DNA of 64,000 nt, from the NCBI RefSeq assembly GCF_023856365.1, contig NC_064536.1:40865276-40929275 (forward strand), read 5' to 3'. Position 1 is the stretch's first letter, and every line of letters begins with the position of its first letter. The stretch comes from Brienomyrus brachyistius (Eukaryota; Chordata; Actinopteri; Osteoglossiformes; Mormyridae). The notes below the pieces were generated by a model. That model worked only from the letters and a program-made list of their open reading frames with translations. It was not told where the DNA came from and did no database searches. Of the stretch, positions 10,629-19,407 are shown in pieces. Position numbers and translations under genes: made by a program.

Positions 10629-11039
10629 TGAACCCAGCAAACGGTTAATCTTACTTCAACAACATGGGACATTTAAAAAGTAAACGTATAGGGGCTCTTT
10701 TCAGAATAACATCTTCAGATGAAACGCATTACGACAGACCGGATGAGTAAAACCAATCATATCAACCATAAGGCTTGTTGTTTTTAAGTTTAACACAATT
10801 ATTTTCTCTTACAATTTAAATATAAACAATCACATTACGAAAAATGGCCACAGCATCTACAGTTTAAGCTACTAATTTTAAATATATTTCAATTATATTT
10901 TGCGGCAATATTTGCATGAACTATATCACGACATACAATGAAATATATAATTAACTATGCTAACAAAACATAATCTGAAGAAATAGCAAGAAACATACGA
11001 AGAGATGCTTCTCACCGCTGCGCCATCGCTCTGTCAGAA
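10629..11039. other. No gene seen
   Basis: This is AT-rich sequence between the small open frame and the promoter-like block. A GGCTCTTTTCAGA word at about 10692-10704 resembles half of a histone mRNA stem-loop, but its other half does not pair. Confidence 0.4.
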
Positions 11040-11320
11040 AGTTTATGTTCAAACTGCACTGATTTTGTTTCTATGGAAACCAGCGAAATTTTTCATTGGT
11101 CGAAAGGATGAAGATATGTACTGACGCCATTTTCAACGAATGAAAACGAGAATTAATTGTCAGGGCGGGACGAATTTGAAGGTGAACCAATCAATAGTAG
11201 TATGTTTAGCTCGTGCTTGTTTTGGCTGAGCGTGATTGGATTTGTTGATCTAACCGCCTTCAAGCCCGTAAACCATGTATCTACTTGTCAATGGGAAACC
11301 ACGCAGTTCTGTCTATAAAT
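11040..11320. promoter_or_regulatory. Promoter-like block: CCAAT boxes, E2F and CHR-like sites, TATA-like word
   Basis: Within 200 bp there are three CCAAT-type (NF-Y) words: ATTGG at 11095-11099, CCAAT at 11187-11191 and ATTGG at 11235-11239. There is also an E2F-like GGGCGGGA at 11163-11170, a CHR-like TTTGAA at 11175-11180 close behind it, and TCTATAAATAC near 11311. E2F/CDE plus CHR with spaced CCAAT boxes is the known layout of cell-cycle promoters. Copy 2 keeps the first and third CCAAT words, the E2F and the CHR words at 31060-31340. Direction and target gene are unknown; no coding exon follows closely on either strand. Confidence 0.4.
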
Positions 11321-11739
11321 ACTGACTGTAATTTTTTTATGACATTATGTCTTTGCTACGCAGTATTACGGTAATGCGTAATACCGCGATGTTTGGGGTG
11401 CCCCGCTGTTTTTTTTCCATAGCTGACGAACGCAATTAGCATTTTAGCCACGTTGGTAGGTACGCTTTTGAGAAAGAACACTATAGTTCTTGTTATTCAC
11501 ATTCTGTGTCCTGGTGTTTTTAATTTCTCATAATGTGAACAATGATATGTCATATACAAGTTTTTTGAGAGACTAAATTTTGGTTTGATTTATAATTTAT
11601 TTAATGGTAAATAAAGTTCTTATATAGCCATTTTAGAATTAGTGCAGTCTTTCGTTTAGAATTAGCGCAATATTCTTAAAAACTGCATGTTCAAACCAAA
11701 CGCCATGCCATAATAACTGCTTTACAGATACAGATGGAG
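11321..11739. other. No gene seen
   Basis: This is AT-rich sequence after the promoter-like block with no exon or repeat family that I can name. It is nearly unchanged in copy 2 (31341-31775). Confidence 0.4.
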
Positions 11740-12358
11740 GGTATACTGTAGGTAGGCCTGTTTGTGTGTGTGTGCGCGCGCGTTTGGGTGGGTGGTTATG
11801 TACATAGTGCTATAAAAACATGTTATTTTGACTTTGTAGGGACATGTTTTCGGTCCCGAAAGTAAGATACTGAATTTTATTAAATTCTGTGAATGCAGTC
11901 AAATGAATAATTCAAAAAGTCTTGCATTTTGTTTGGTTGCTTACTGTTACTGCTTGGTAACTACTGCAATGTTTAAGGTTGCCATAGTTAGGATTGGGGT
12001 TACGCCCATACAAATGAATGGAGAATCCCCACAAAGATTCAAATACCTACTCTGTGTGTGTGTGTGGATTAGGTGTATATTACATTGTGGGGACCAAATG
12101 TCCTCCACAATGTGACAAAAACCTGTTATTTTGATGTTTTGGGGGGCATTTTCAGGTACTCACAAAGATCTGTAAATACAGTCAAAAAACTAAAAATACC
12201 AAAAGTCTTGTATTTGGTTTGGTTACATATGGTTAAGGTTAGGGGTTGGTAGGGGTTAAAGTTGTCATGTTGGGATTACAGTTTTCCCCATAGAAATGAA
12301 TGGAGAGTCCCCACGAAGATATGATTACACAGCTGTATGTGTGTGTGTGTTGTGTGTG
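11740..12358. repeat. Common teleost dispersed repeat with TG/CG microsatellites
   Basis: Two similar halves each contain a TG-rich microsatellite, a GTGGGGAC or AGGGACATGTTTT word, a TTGGTTGC/TTGGTTACATA-type word, a GGTTAGG-type word and ATGAATGGAGA followed by TCCCCAC. This tail-to-head arrangement of TGTGGGGACC and TCCCCAC words is common in fish genomes. It is non-coding. Microsatellite lengths differ between the copies. Confidence 0.55.
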
Positions 12359-12359
12359 G

Positions 12360-12775
12360 TATCAGATCAGTCCCTGAGAGTTCAGTAGTCAGGCGCCATG
12401 TTTCTGAGTCTGGTTGTGGAGGCCTGAATGCTTTTCCAGATGCCAGAGTGAAAAGATTATGTGAGGGGTGGGTGCGGTCATCCACAATGTTGGTGGCTTT
12501 GCGGATGGAGCGTGTGATGTGAATGTCCATGATGGAGGGGAGAGAGACTCTAATAATCTTCTCAGCTATCCTCACTATCCGCTGGTCTTATGATCTGAGG
12601 CGAGGCAGTTCCCAAATCCGACCGTGATGCAGCTGCTCAGGATGCTCTCAGTAGTTCCCCAGTAAAATGTTGTGAGGATGGGAGATGGACTTTTCTCAGC
12701 TTCCGCTGAAAGTAGAGGTGCTGCTGTGCTTTCTTGACTATGGAGCCTGTGTTGAGACAAACTTGTGTGTTGTTT
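12360..12775 (-). pseudogene. LINE ORF2 C-terminal fragment
   Basis: The minus strand reads as the end of a non-LTR retrotransposon protein: LTTFYWGTTESILSSCI, GNCLASDHKT, then AEKIIRVSLPSIMDIHITR, IRKATNIVDD and THPSHNLFTL. The pieces lie in two frames and are interrupted. The usual closing part is degraded and runs into the TG microsatellite at 12340. It is a dead fragment, oriented opposite to the two other LINE pieces in this copy. Confidence 0.75.
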
Positions 12776-13141
12776 TTGTTTGTCACATAGTGTAAAAATT
12801 GCCTAAGGAATCAAAAATGTGGTTCCATGGGGTTCCAGACAGTGACCTTTTTTGGAGACAGTGAGACTAAATTTTATACCTAGGTGCACCAGTTATGACA
12901 TTGGTCAGGTAGGCTGTGGTCTGTTAGTTGGTGACAAGTGGCTGGTGATCCATGCAACCCAAGCAGAAGTGAGCAGAACTTGTATCAGCCAAATAGACAG
13001 GAGAAAGCGGATTTTTCATTGGACTTCAGGACTCCTGAGTAACAGATAAAGACAGAGAAACAGCAAAGTTATGGAGAATCAGGAAGTAAGTGCCAGTCTG
13101 CGCAGATCTGAGGTCAGTGAGACACACATAAGGCTCCTCTG
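12776..13141. other. No gene seen upstream of the broken leader
   Basis: The stretch shortly before the leader at 13142 (from about 13077) is the reverse complement of the matching stretch beside the minus-strand leader at 14393-14432. It represents 5' untranslated or upstream sequence of the receptor family. The rest is unassigned. Confidence 0.4.
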
Positions 13142-13173
13142 ATGCTCCTCTTCATCCGCTGATGGGCCTCCAG
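13142..13173 (+). pseudogene. Broken leader exon of an Ig receptor, plus strand
   Basis: The plus strand reads ATGCTCCTCTTCATC, then a TGA stop at 13160-13162, then GGGCCTCCAG and the donor GTGAGA at 13174. It is the same leader as at 14393-14432 on the other strand but 8 bp shorter, which shifts the frame into the stop. It shows that an inverted, dead member of the receptor family lies here. An intron-like block follows at 13186. Confidence 0.65.
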
Positions 13174-13185
13174 GTGAGAATCACA

Positions 13186-13305
13186 AATCAAACATAATAA
13201 CAACTGACACAAAGGCCTGAGGTCAGACCCTCTGTATGCAGCACACAGTGTGTCTGCAGTCTCACCCTCACATCGTGTATGATGACATTTCTGCTTTTTA
13301 GATTA
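13186..13305 (+). repeat. Intron-1-like block after the broken leader
   Basis: The block has AAACATAATAA, AAAGGCCTGAGGTCAGACCC, GCAGCACACAGTG, CTCACCCTCACATC and TTTCTGCTTTTTAG in order. Its position directly after the leader donor suggests intron 1, and the final TTTTTAG could be an acceptor. Related blocks occur at 2998-3095 and 14880-15000. Confidence 0.5.
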
Positions 13306-14370
13306 AGTGCCTGTCTGAGAATAACTTCTGCATCATGCTAATTATTTAGCTGTTTCGTGCTCACGGGCAAAAGAAAAATGAGGATTAAGTTAAATATATC
13401 AGAAATAAATTTCTAATGTGGCTCAAGGCCACAGTAAAGTGGACCATCACATCAAGTAAGTACAAAACAGCCTTTACTAATACGCTAAGGGTTAAAACAA
13501 CATATAAGATGTGCATAATCTGACAGTATATCAGCGTGAGAGCAAGGCTGGCCCTGGAAGTGGTGTGCATGCAATGGCAGAGCAAAGTTAGAGACACCCG
13601 CTAAAAACTTTCATTTCATCTCACTTGCTCCTTTCTTCTTTTTCCTTCTTTTTTTCCCTCCTAATCTGTCCATCCTCTTCGGCCAGCTCACCCACTGCAA
13701 TACTTTACGGGTTAAAAATGAAATAAATAAATTTTTTTAATTTAAAAAATGAAATCGATCAACATGAGAGGCCTATACAGAGTTTATAGAACCCCTCATG
13801 GTAAAGCAAACATGTTTGTCACAGCAGTGCATTCAGACCATGATTCTGCTAAAGCTGCCGGACAGGACAAAGGGAAAAAAAAAGAAGAAGGTGGGGGTCA
13901 GTGCAGCAGTGGGTAGTTCAGGTCCAGAATGTAAAAATCCAGACCAAGATTTAGTTTCAACCAAACAGCTGAGTACTCTGTATCAGTGTCATTCTTAAAG
14001 TCGTGTTTCAACTTCTGGCAAAGTTCTCCCAGGAGCCTATCTCTGTTGTATGTACAGTCGGCATGTAATTCATTCCTGCCCAGATCCCTGACAAACAGTT
14101 GGAGGCAGAATTACTTGTTATCAGAGTATGTGAATTTTTACACACACCAGCAGCTGTGACAGAATAAGATATTTCCTTTATACTGCTGCCACATAGTGGA
14201 CACAAAGAAGACTGCAGTCAATTCTAAAATCAGTCGGTCAACATGCTACCACCACAGACTATAATCGGGAAGTGATCAAACTTCATGGAACAATATGAAT
14301 ATAAACAAACAGATGTAGTAAGTATATTGTGCAAAATGTATCTTCATCTTAACTACGCTGAATGGTGGAG
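13306..14370. other. No convincing exon
   Basis: A pyrimidine-rich tract lies at 13620-13680. Frames near 13748-14000 are open for about 80 codons in copy 2 (33775-34023), but in copy 1 a one-base difference in an A run breaks them. I do not call a gene here. Confidence 0.4.
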
Positions 14371-14392
14371 TCCCAGAGTAAGTGATCCTCAC

Positions 14393-14432
14393 CTGGAGGC
14401 CCATCAGTGAAGAAGAGGATGAAGAGGAGCAT
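14393..14432 (-). CDS. Leader (signal peptide) exon of CD300/pIgR-like receptor
   Basis: On the minus strand an ATG at 14430-14432 starts MLLFILFFTDGPP plus one base of the next codon, followed by the donor GTGAGG at 14387-14392. A short hydrophobic leader ending in a split first-base (phase 1) codon is the standard first exon of Ig-family receptors. Downstream on this strand the next receptor exons are the Ig exons at 764-451 and 99-1, more than 13 kb away across many mobile elements, so the link is an inference. The exon is identical in copy 2 at 34418-34457. It is the only intact 5' coding end seen, but the matching Ig exons are broken. Confidence 0.55.
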
Positions 14433-14879
14433 CAGAGGAGCCTTATGTGTGTATCGCTGACCTCAGATCTGTGGAGACTGACACTCACTTCCTGACTCTC
14501 CTTAACCTCACTGCCTCCCTTTTTGTGGGTTTTAAATGTTTTAAAAATCATCCATCTATCTTTGATTTTCATAAACTGTTTGTGCACTGATGCATTTCCT
14601 GTCTATTTCTTGTCTGTTAAAAGGAAAACAGTTTGATGCTGCTGTTGTCCTGCTCTTACCAGGAATAAATATTTTGATTTCATCTAGAATCTTATCATTT
14701 TAGAAACATGATTTCATAGCAAAATTATTGATAGCTGGTCTTCACAGTGAATCATTCATGCTCACAGAATTTAAACTACAAACAAATTAATCAAATAAGT
14801 CTAGTTCTTTTCTAAACTGTTACTTCCTCATATTGCAAATGAGCAAAGAGCAGTGAAATCAGACTTATTCTGAAAAGCA
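14433..14879. other. Region upstream of the minus-strand leader
   Basis: The first 90 bp or so next to the leader is conserved in inverted form beside the broken plus-strand leader (about 13077-13141) and probably contains the 5' untranslated region. I see no clear TATA box or other coding sequence. Confidence 0.35.
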
Positions 14880-15000
14880 GAAAAGTCGTCATACAGGATG
14901 TGAGTGTGAGACTCTGCAGAAACACTGTGTGCTACATACAGAGGGTCTGACCTCAGGCCTTTGTTTCAGTCTTTATTATGTTTTATACAGTTTTAAAATG
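14880..15000 (-). repeat. Orphan intron-1-like block
   Basis: Reading on the minus strand it matches the block at 13186-13305, including AAAGACTGAAACAAAGGCCT, GAGGTCAGACCC, AGCACACAGTG and TTTTCTGCTTTTCAG. It lies upstream of the minus-strand leader, not downstream, so it belongs to a different, lost gene copy. Confidence 0.5.
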
Positions 15001-15076
15001 TCACTGCAGTAGGTCCTTTTCATATGTGTGGATCAGCACAAATCAAGAGGTCCGTTAGGAAGGTGTCTGTATGACA

Positions 15077-15113
15077 GGGGTGGGGGTATCCTGGGGGGGG
15101 GGATGGGTGGGGG
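15077..15113 (+). other. G-quadruplex-type motif
   Basis: There are four or more G runs: GGGG, GGGGG, a run of ten G, GGG and GGGGG, with loops of 1-6 bases. In copy 2 (35101-35140) the long run has grown to 13 G. The sequence fits an intramolecular G-quadruplex on the plus strand. No gene is attached to it. Confidence 0.6.
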
Positions 15114-15119
15114 CAAAGT

Positions 15120-16090
15120 CAGGTAATTCACTTCATCTGGGTCTTATCAGCAGTCCTGTGTTTCTCTCAGCACCACAATGATGTTTCACACATAATGGGG
15201 TCCGTGGGCCTCCTCAGTTATATTCAGGCTTTCAAGGTTCTTCAATCATAAAAAGTCACATGGATCTGACACTCTGACACTGTTATATTAATTTGTTTAA
15301 ATTCATTGAAAATACTATATATTACAGCTAGTATTTGGATCCGTCTGCTCTTTATCCGTTCCTCACTAGCATACCTGGGTCTCTGTGCAGTGCTTTCCGG
15401 AAGCATCAGAACCATTCATAAGGGAATCTATGTGTGGCTGCCCTCTAGTGGATACACAAAATTCGGCTACTTAAGTAGCTTGACTATATTTCCCTCCTAG
15501 TTTAGTTTAGTTCCTAATTTAATTTAACAGATGAAACTGAAGGCAGAGCTGGAAATTAGTTTAGTCATGACTTCAGAAGTTACGCTGACAAGGGATTCTG
15601 TACAATCAGAGATGAAGCTGCTGGATGGGCTGGTCATCGCCTGCTTTTTCTGACTGATGTAGGTCTGGATGTAAAGTTACAAACTGCTTAATGTGTATCA
15701 ATCTGTTTTATAATGTTCACACAAAAAAGTGCTTTTAATGTGTCTGCACCTTGTATCTCCCACAATGTGCTTCTGCATTTGATATCTTCTTGACTTGGGG
15801 ATAAAGAGATTTAACTGGATGGATTTTACTTTTGTGAAGCACTACAGTCCAAAGCTGAACTGATTGTTCAAAGCTTTTTGGTTTTTAAGCAAAACTACTT
15901 CATTTAATTTATCTGAAACCCACTTTGCGCCTTTCTAGACTCAACAAAGCATCATTGCCAACAAAATAAGTGAGTTACAGTTAAATCAGGTAAAGAAGTT
16001 TCATTTGGAATTTACTGATCCAGGTTTTCAGCACCACGGACAGCAACTAGACTTACTGTCATTTAATGGGAGTGAAAGCAGAAACCAATA
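15120..16090. other. No gene seen
   Basis: This is AT-rich sequence with no exon, RNA gene or repeat family that I can name. The same applies to 35147-36115. Confidence 0.4.
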
Positions 16091-16104
16091 GATCACACAG
16101 GGAT

Positions 16105-16385
16105 ATTTTCATTTGATGGTGTCTTTCTTTTTACTTTTGATATGCCGTCTTCCTCCTTAGCTGATATGTGAGGCTGCTGTCAGCTGAGACAAGCTGGTGT
16201 GATTTTACGCAGAGTGATAAGTGGGCGGTCCTGTTTTCGTGTGTTACATTTTCATTTGATGTTGGCCAATATGTATGTGGTACTGTTTCCTCCTTAACTG
16301 ATATGCACAGGCTGTTGTTAGCAGAGACAAGCTGGTATATTTGTACCGCAGATTGAAAAGTGGGCGTTCCCGATTACATCACTCT
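16105..16385 (+). repeat. Imperfect tandem duplication, two units of about 140 bp
   Basis: Each half begins TTTTCATTTGATG and then has TCCTCCTTA-CTGATATG, GGCTG-TGT-AGC-GAGACAAGCTGGT, a GCAGA word and AAGTGGGCG. The second half starts near 16247. Copy 2 has the same pair at 36133-36415. A pyrimidine-purine hairpin (ACTCTTT / AAAGAGT) follows at about 16380-16394. Confidence 0.6.
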
Positions 16386-16445
16386 TTTAAAGAGTCCCTG
16401 ATTGGTGGGCTCTGACGAGGAGGGGTGACCTAAAAACTCCAAACC

Positions 16446-16562
16446 ATTTATCCATCCATCCATTTTCCAAACCGCTTATCCTACTGGGTCGTGGGGGGTC
16501 CGGAGCCTATCCCGGAAGCAATGGGCACGGGAACAACCCTGGATGGGGGGCCAGCCCATCGC
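16446..16562. repeat. Common teleost repeat (RTE-like 3' end type)
   Basis: The sequence has TCCATCCATTTTCCAAACCG, CTTATCCTACTGGGTCG, GGGGGTCCGGAGCCTATCCC, then CCAGCCCATCGCAG. This order of words is one of the most widespread repeats of fish genomes, often assigned to RTE-like LINE tails. Copy 2 is at 36474-36596 with one more CCAT. Confidence 0.6.
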
Positions 16563-16702
16563 AGCCAAACCATTTAAGTTTGTGAAATTCATTTTTAATA
16601 ATTACCAATTTCAGAAAAATATGAAATGTTTTGTAAAGTATCAATTTATTAATCATGTATTTAAACAAATAATGACCAGTATAAAAGACACATACAAAAC
16701 TG

Positions 16703-17470
16703 TACAAAAGTCTTGGGCTGTCGAAGAAAATGATGTTCAAATGATCTTCATCTTGGTCTAGAATTATAATATTTTGTCCGTCAAAGTGTGGCAGCCCAGT
16801 CATTTCAAAATCTCATCTAAAGTTAGTAAAACATTTGCACCAACCATCCAATAGACCTATATCTTTTTATAACACAACTCCTATGGCTAATCAATGCATC
16901 ATTAACATTTTGTCATGGGAGACGGCAGCGATCGCGGGCAGGCGGGTAAGAAGCAGGCAGACAGCCGAGAATCAGGGCAAACGAGGGGTTTAATCTCAGG
17001 GACGAGGGCACGAACATCAACTGACATCAATGACGGACAAAGGACTCGGGTAAGACACGGACTGAAATACACAGGACTGAGCAAATTAACAAGATACAGC
17101 TGGGTACAATCGGGAGAAAACACGTGGGTAATCAGGGGGCGTGGCACACAGGAGGAGCGGACGAGCCGGGCATGACACATTTGTTTAATTTAATTAATTA
17201 ATTAAGTGAGCTGGTGGGAGAATTTAACAAATACATGGAATGGCTGGGGTGCCCCTGAGGAGAGGTTTAGGATCCAAAGCGTGGTTCACCTAGCGATCCA
17301 ACAAGGCATCAGTAACTTTATGGAGAAAAGAAGAAATTCTTGTTAGTTTTTATTGTGTCACTTTTAATTTGCATATATTTTTATGATAATTGTGTTTTTG
17401 TTCTGAGCAAATATACACAACCCAATTAAATAGCATTAAACGTTTTCTTTGATGGCCCAAGACTTTTGTA
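16703..17470. repeat. Inverted-repeat element with CAAAAGTCTTGGGC arms
   Basis: The left arm at about 16703-16731 reads GTACAAAAGTCTTGGGC followed by GTCGAAGAAAA. The right arm at about 17442-17470 is its reverse complement with a few changes. In copy 2 the arms are at about 36733-36760 and 37289-37318. It may be a non-autonomous DNA element; target duplications were not found. In copy 1 a solo LTR is nested inside. Confidence 0.4.
16911..17177 (-). mobile_element. Solo LTR, 267 bp, with 5-bp target duplication
   Basis: The element begins TGTCATGGGAG and ends GGGCATGACA, so it has TG...CA ends with a TGTCATG inverted terminus. It is flanked by CATTT on both sides (16906-16910 and 17178-17182). 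Copy 2 has the empty site with one CATTT at 37024-37028, which proves insertion after, or segregating through, the duplication. A related element with a different 5-bp duplication is at 39164-39450. On the minus strand it has an ATTAAA word that could act as a poly(A) signal, hence the suggested strand. A short DNA transposon is less likely given the 5-bp duplication and TG/CA ends. Confidence 0.75.
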
Positions 17471-17714
17471 TAGTACCATATTTTTTCAGAATCAAGAGAC
17501 AATTTAATAAAAACCAGTCTTACCTTCACAAGATAACGATTATTAAACATTAACCAGCAGGTGGCAGCAAAGCACTTGTGAATAAGTGGCCAATACGTGG
17601 TTGTACAGGTTGCCAGCAGATAATCATCCCCTCTGTTTAACTGACTCTCATGCTATGACTGTACAGACTGAGCAGGGCCGAGTGAGAGAGGCCTCACTGC
17701 AGTTAGCATAACCG
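17178..17714. other. 3' flank of receptor gene; no further exon seen
   Basis: The right arm of the inverted-repeat element is at 17442-17470. The rest is AT-rich and lies downstream of the receptor poly(A) signal on the minus strand. Confidence 0.4.
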
Positions 17715-17720
17715 TTTATT
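17715..17720 (-). terminator. Poly(A) signal AATAAA of receptor gene
   Basis: AATAAA on the minus strand directly follows the TAA stop at 17721-17723 without a spacer. It is conserved in copy 2. Confidence 0.6.
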
Positions 17721-17922
17721 TTACAGCTCGTCTGACTCATTCTGCTCCACGAAGGTCATCTCCTCTGCCAGCTTCCTCTGATCCAGGGAGACCCTCTGCT
17801 TCTCTCTGATTGGTTCCCGCTTTCTACAGGAGGTCCAGTGCAGCTGAATGGTGATGATGGTGCAAATCAGGTAAAACACACCAGTCCCAGCTTTCAGTAC
17901 AGCATCCAGAACCTGCTCCCAC
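17721..17922 (-). CDS. Transmembrane and cytoplasmic tail exon of Ig receptor
   Basis: On the minus strand the acceptor ATATGTCTCACAG (AG at 17923-17924) opens an exon that runs to a TAA at 17721. The peptide starts near EQVLDAVLKAGTG and continues through a hydrophobic span (VFYLICTIITIQLHW), then a charged tail of about 38 residues that begins SCRKREPIREKQ and ends EQNESDEL. A lysine stands at the start of the membrane span, as in activating Ig receptors that pair with adaptor chains. The tail has no tyrosine, so no ITIM or ITAM. In the copy 2 gene order it would follow the Ig exons at 20973-19761 and 19407-19127. Copy 2's own exon (37569-37770) is open with two residue changes. The exon's own frame is intact although its Ig exons are not. 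Assignment to the CD300-like family rests on position, not on the tail itself. Confidence 0.6.
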
Positions 17923-18190
17923 CTGTGAGACATATAATACACCAGTGTGTCTGTCAGTCACACATATCACATTTAAACCTGAAGAACAAAACAGTGAATC
18001 TATTCTGACTGAAGTAAGTAAGACTAAGAAAAGGTCACTCTTGAAACTGAAATATAAATTATGAAAGATATTCTACAGAGAAAATGATTAGATGGAGAAC
18101 AATGAATTAGTGTTCACATCCCAGGGCACTGATAGTGAACAGGTGAGATAAATGATTTTATTAACATATTTTAATGTATCTATTGTATCA

Positions 18191-18516
18191 GGGTGGCATG
18201 GTGGTGCAGTGGTTTGCACTGTCGCCTCACTCCTCTGGCACGTGTACTCAAGTCTTCGCTGGAATTCCGTGTGTACGGAGTTTGCATGCTCCCCCTGTGT
18301 CATTGTGGGGTTTCCTCCAGGGACTCTGATTTCCCCCCACAGTCCAAAAACATGCTGAGGCTAATTGGAGTTGTCAAATTGCCGGTAGGTGTGCTTGTGC
18401 GAGGGAATGGAGTGTGAGCGTGTCCTGCAATGGGTTGGCACCCTGTCATGGGACGTTCCCTGCCTTGCGCCCATAGGGACCCTGAGTTAGACAAGCAGTT
18501 TCAGACAATGGATGGA
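18191..18516 (+). repeat. Ubiquitous teleost tRNA-like dispersed repeat
   Basis: The sequence has GGTGGCATGGTGGTGCAGTG, CACTGTCGCCTCAC, GGAGTTTGCATGCTCCCCCT, a CCACAGTCCAAAAACATGC word, GGCTAATTGGAG and TGCAATGGGTTGGCACCC, in that order. This is a very common fish repeat. Copy 2 is at 38591-38916. Apparent frames on both strands here are not genes. Confidence 0.75.
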
Positions 18517-18811
18517 TGCAGCACTGGAACAGATATTACAGAGTACAACTGTAACACTGGTCTACGCTGCAATGAAAAACCACCTACAGACATGTTAGTC
18601 AGTCTGCACACCATTAGTAACAATTCATCCTCACAAAGATGAAAAAATGCCTGAATTATGTTGCAAGCTACATGGATTTGTCTGGATTTGTATACATAAC
18701 AAGTGACTGGCTGTATGTCTGTGGAAAATGCTGTGATTTTTGTCATATTACAGACTGATCATAAACTAGAAGACACACATTCAATATTAAAGACACCAAT
18801 TAGCCTGACTG

Positions 18812-18955
18812 TGCGTTTTTGGATTGTTGGAGGAAACCCACACAGCATGTGGAGAACATGCAGACTCCACACAGACAGAGCAGAAGCCAGATTCAAACCC
18901 CTAAACATGGAGGCGTGAAGCAACAGCGCCGCCTACTGGACCACCGTGCCACTAT
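18812..18955 (-). repeat. Inverted fragment of the same dispersed repeat
   Basis: The plus strand reads TTTGGATTGTTGGAGGAAAC, then GGAGAACATGCAGACTCCAC, GAAGCAACAGCGCC and CCACCGTGCC. That is the reverse orientation of the repeat at 18191-18516. Its counterpart in copy 2 is missing because homology ends at 39040. Confidence 0.65.
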
Positions 18956-19126
18956 CATTGAAACAATAATCCCAATAAATAACTCTGTTTCACAACAGCT
19001 GATAAATAGGGGATTATCCCCACAAAGAAGCACAAACCCCTTCGTGAGTGAAACTGCTGGGTTGATTAGTATGTATCTATTTATATTCAAGCATAAATAA
19101 TTCACAGGCAGATTTAAATCAATTAC

Positions 19127-19407
19127 TTATGTTTAACAGTAATATGAACTGGAATCTGCAGGATTCCACAACCAGCCACCAATACCAGCCAGTGTCCTTC
19201 CTCTCCAGCCCACTCATTGTCACAATGAAGGTTTTATTTTCTGTGTCATCCCTGATCAGGACAGGCCCCCCATGCAAACTCACTGATCTCTCTGATGCAC
19301 AGGAGCCCCCAATCTTACACCACATCCTTTGTCTTTTGTTGTTTCCATAGTAACACTGACACTGTCTCCATCCACACCCGTCACCTCCTGTTTGTCCACT
19401 GACAGCC
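19127..19407 (-). pseudogene. CD300/pIgR-like inner Ig exon with lost second cysteine
   Basis: The minus-strand exon runs from an acceptor (AG at 19408-19409) to a GTAATT donor at 19121-19126. It encodes AVSGQTGG, a QCYYGNNKR motif with the first Ig cysteine, MWCKIGGSC, an RDDTENKTFIVTM strand and KDTGWYW. At 19176-19178 the expected cysteine codon of the WYWC motif reads TGG. One base is missing there, because the next frame gives LQIPVHITVKH, the usual last strand of these domains. The open frame thus continues only as a shifted nonsense tail. The domain could not form its core disulfide. It lies between the outer Ig exon at 19761-20973 and the membrane exon at 17922. Confidence 0.7.

Larger units (their letters stand above)
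1..19308 (+). repeat. Tandem segmental duplication, copy 1
   Basis: This segment is repeated almost base for base from 19309 onward. Position 1 matches 19309, 1066 matches 21275, 8506 matches 28649, 14432 matches 34457 and 17721 matches 37569. The offset shifts between about 19.8 and 20.4 kb because of insertions and deletions. Differences seen by eye are scattered single bases plus a few large indels, which suggests a recent duplication. Copy 1 alone carries an LTR at 16911-17177 and about 66 bp at 7577-7645 that are missing from copy 2. The left edge of the unit is outside the window. A false duplication from two haplotypes is the main alternative. Confidence 0.93.

Noticed and set aside
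10685..10710. Histone mRNA 3' stem-loop (GGCTCTTTTCAGA)
   Set aside because: The second half reads ATA in place of GCC, so the stem does not form, and no histone coding sequence is near.
13748..14000. 82-codon frame seen in copy 2 (33775-34023) as a gene
   Set aside because: A one-base difference in an A run breaks it in copy 1, and no family or splice framing is recognised.
17721..17735. C-terminal SDEL as an ER retention signal
   Set aside because: The exon has a membrane span before it and the tail would be cytosolic, where a KDEL-type signal does not act.
18193..18494. Open frames on both strands in the 18.2-18.5k region
   Set aside because: The DNA is a ubiquitous fish dispersed repeat; the frames are shadows of it.
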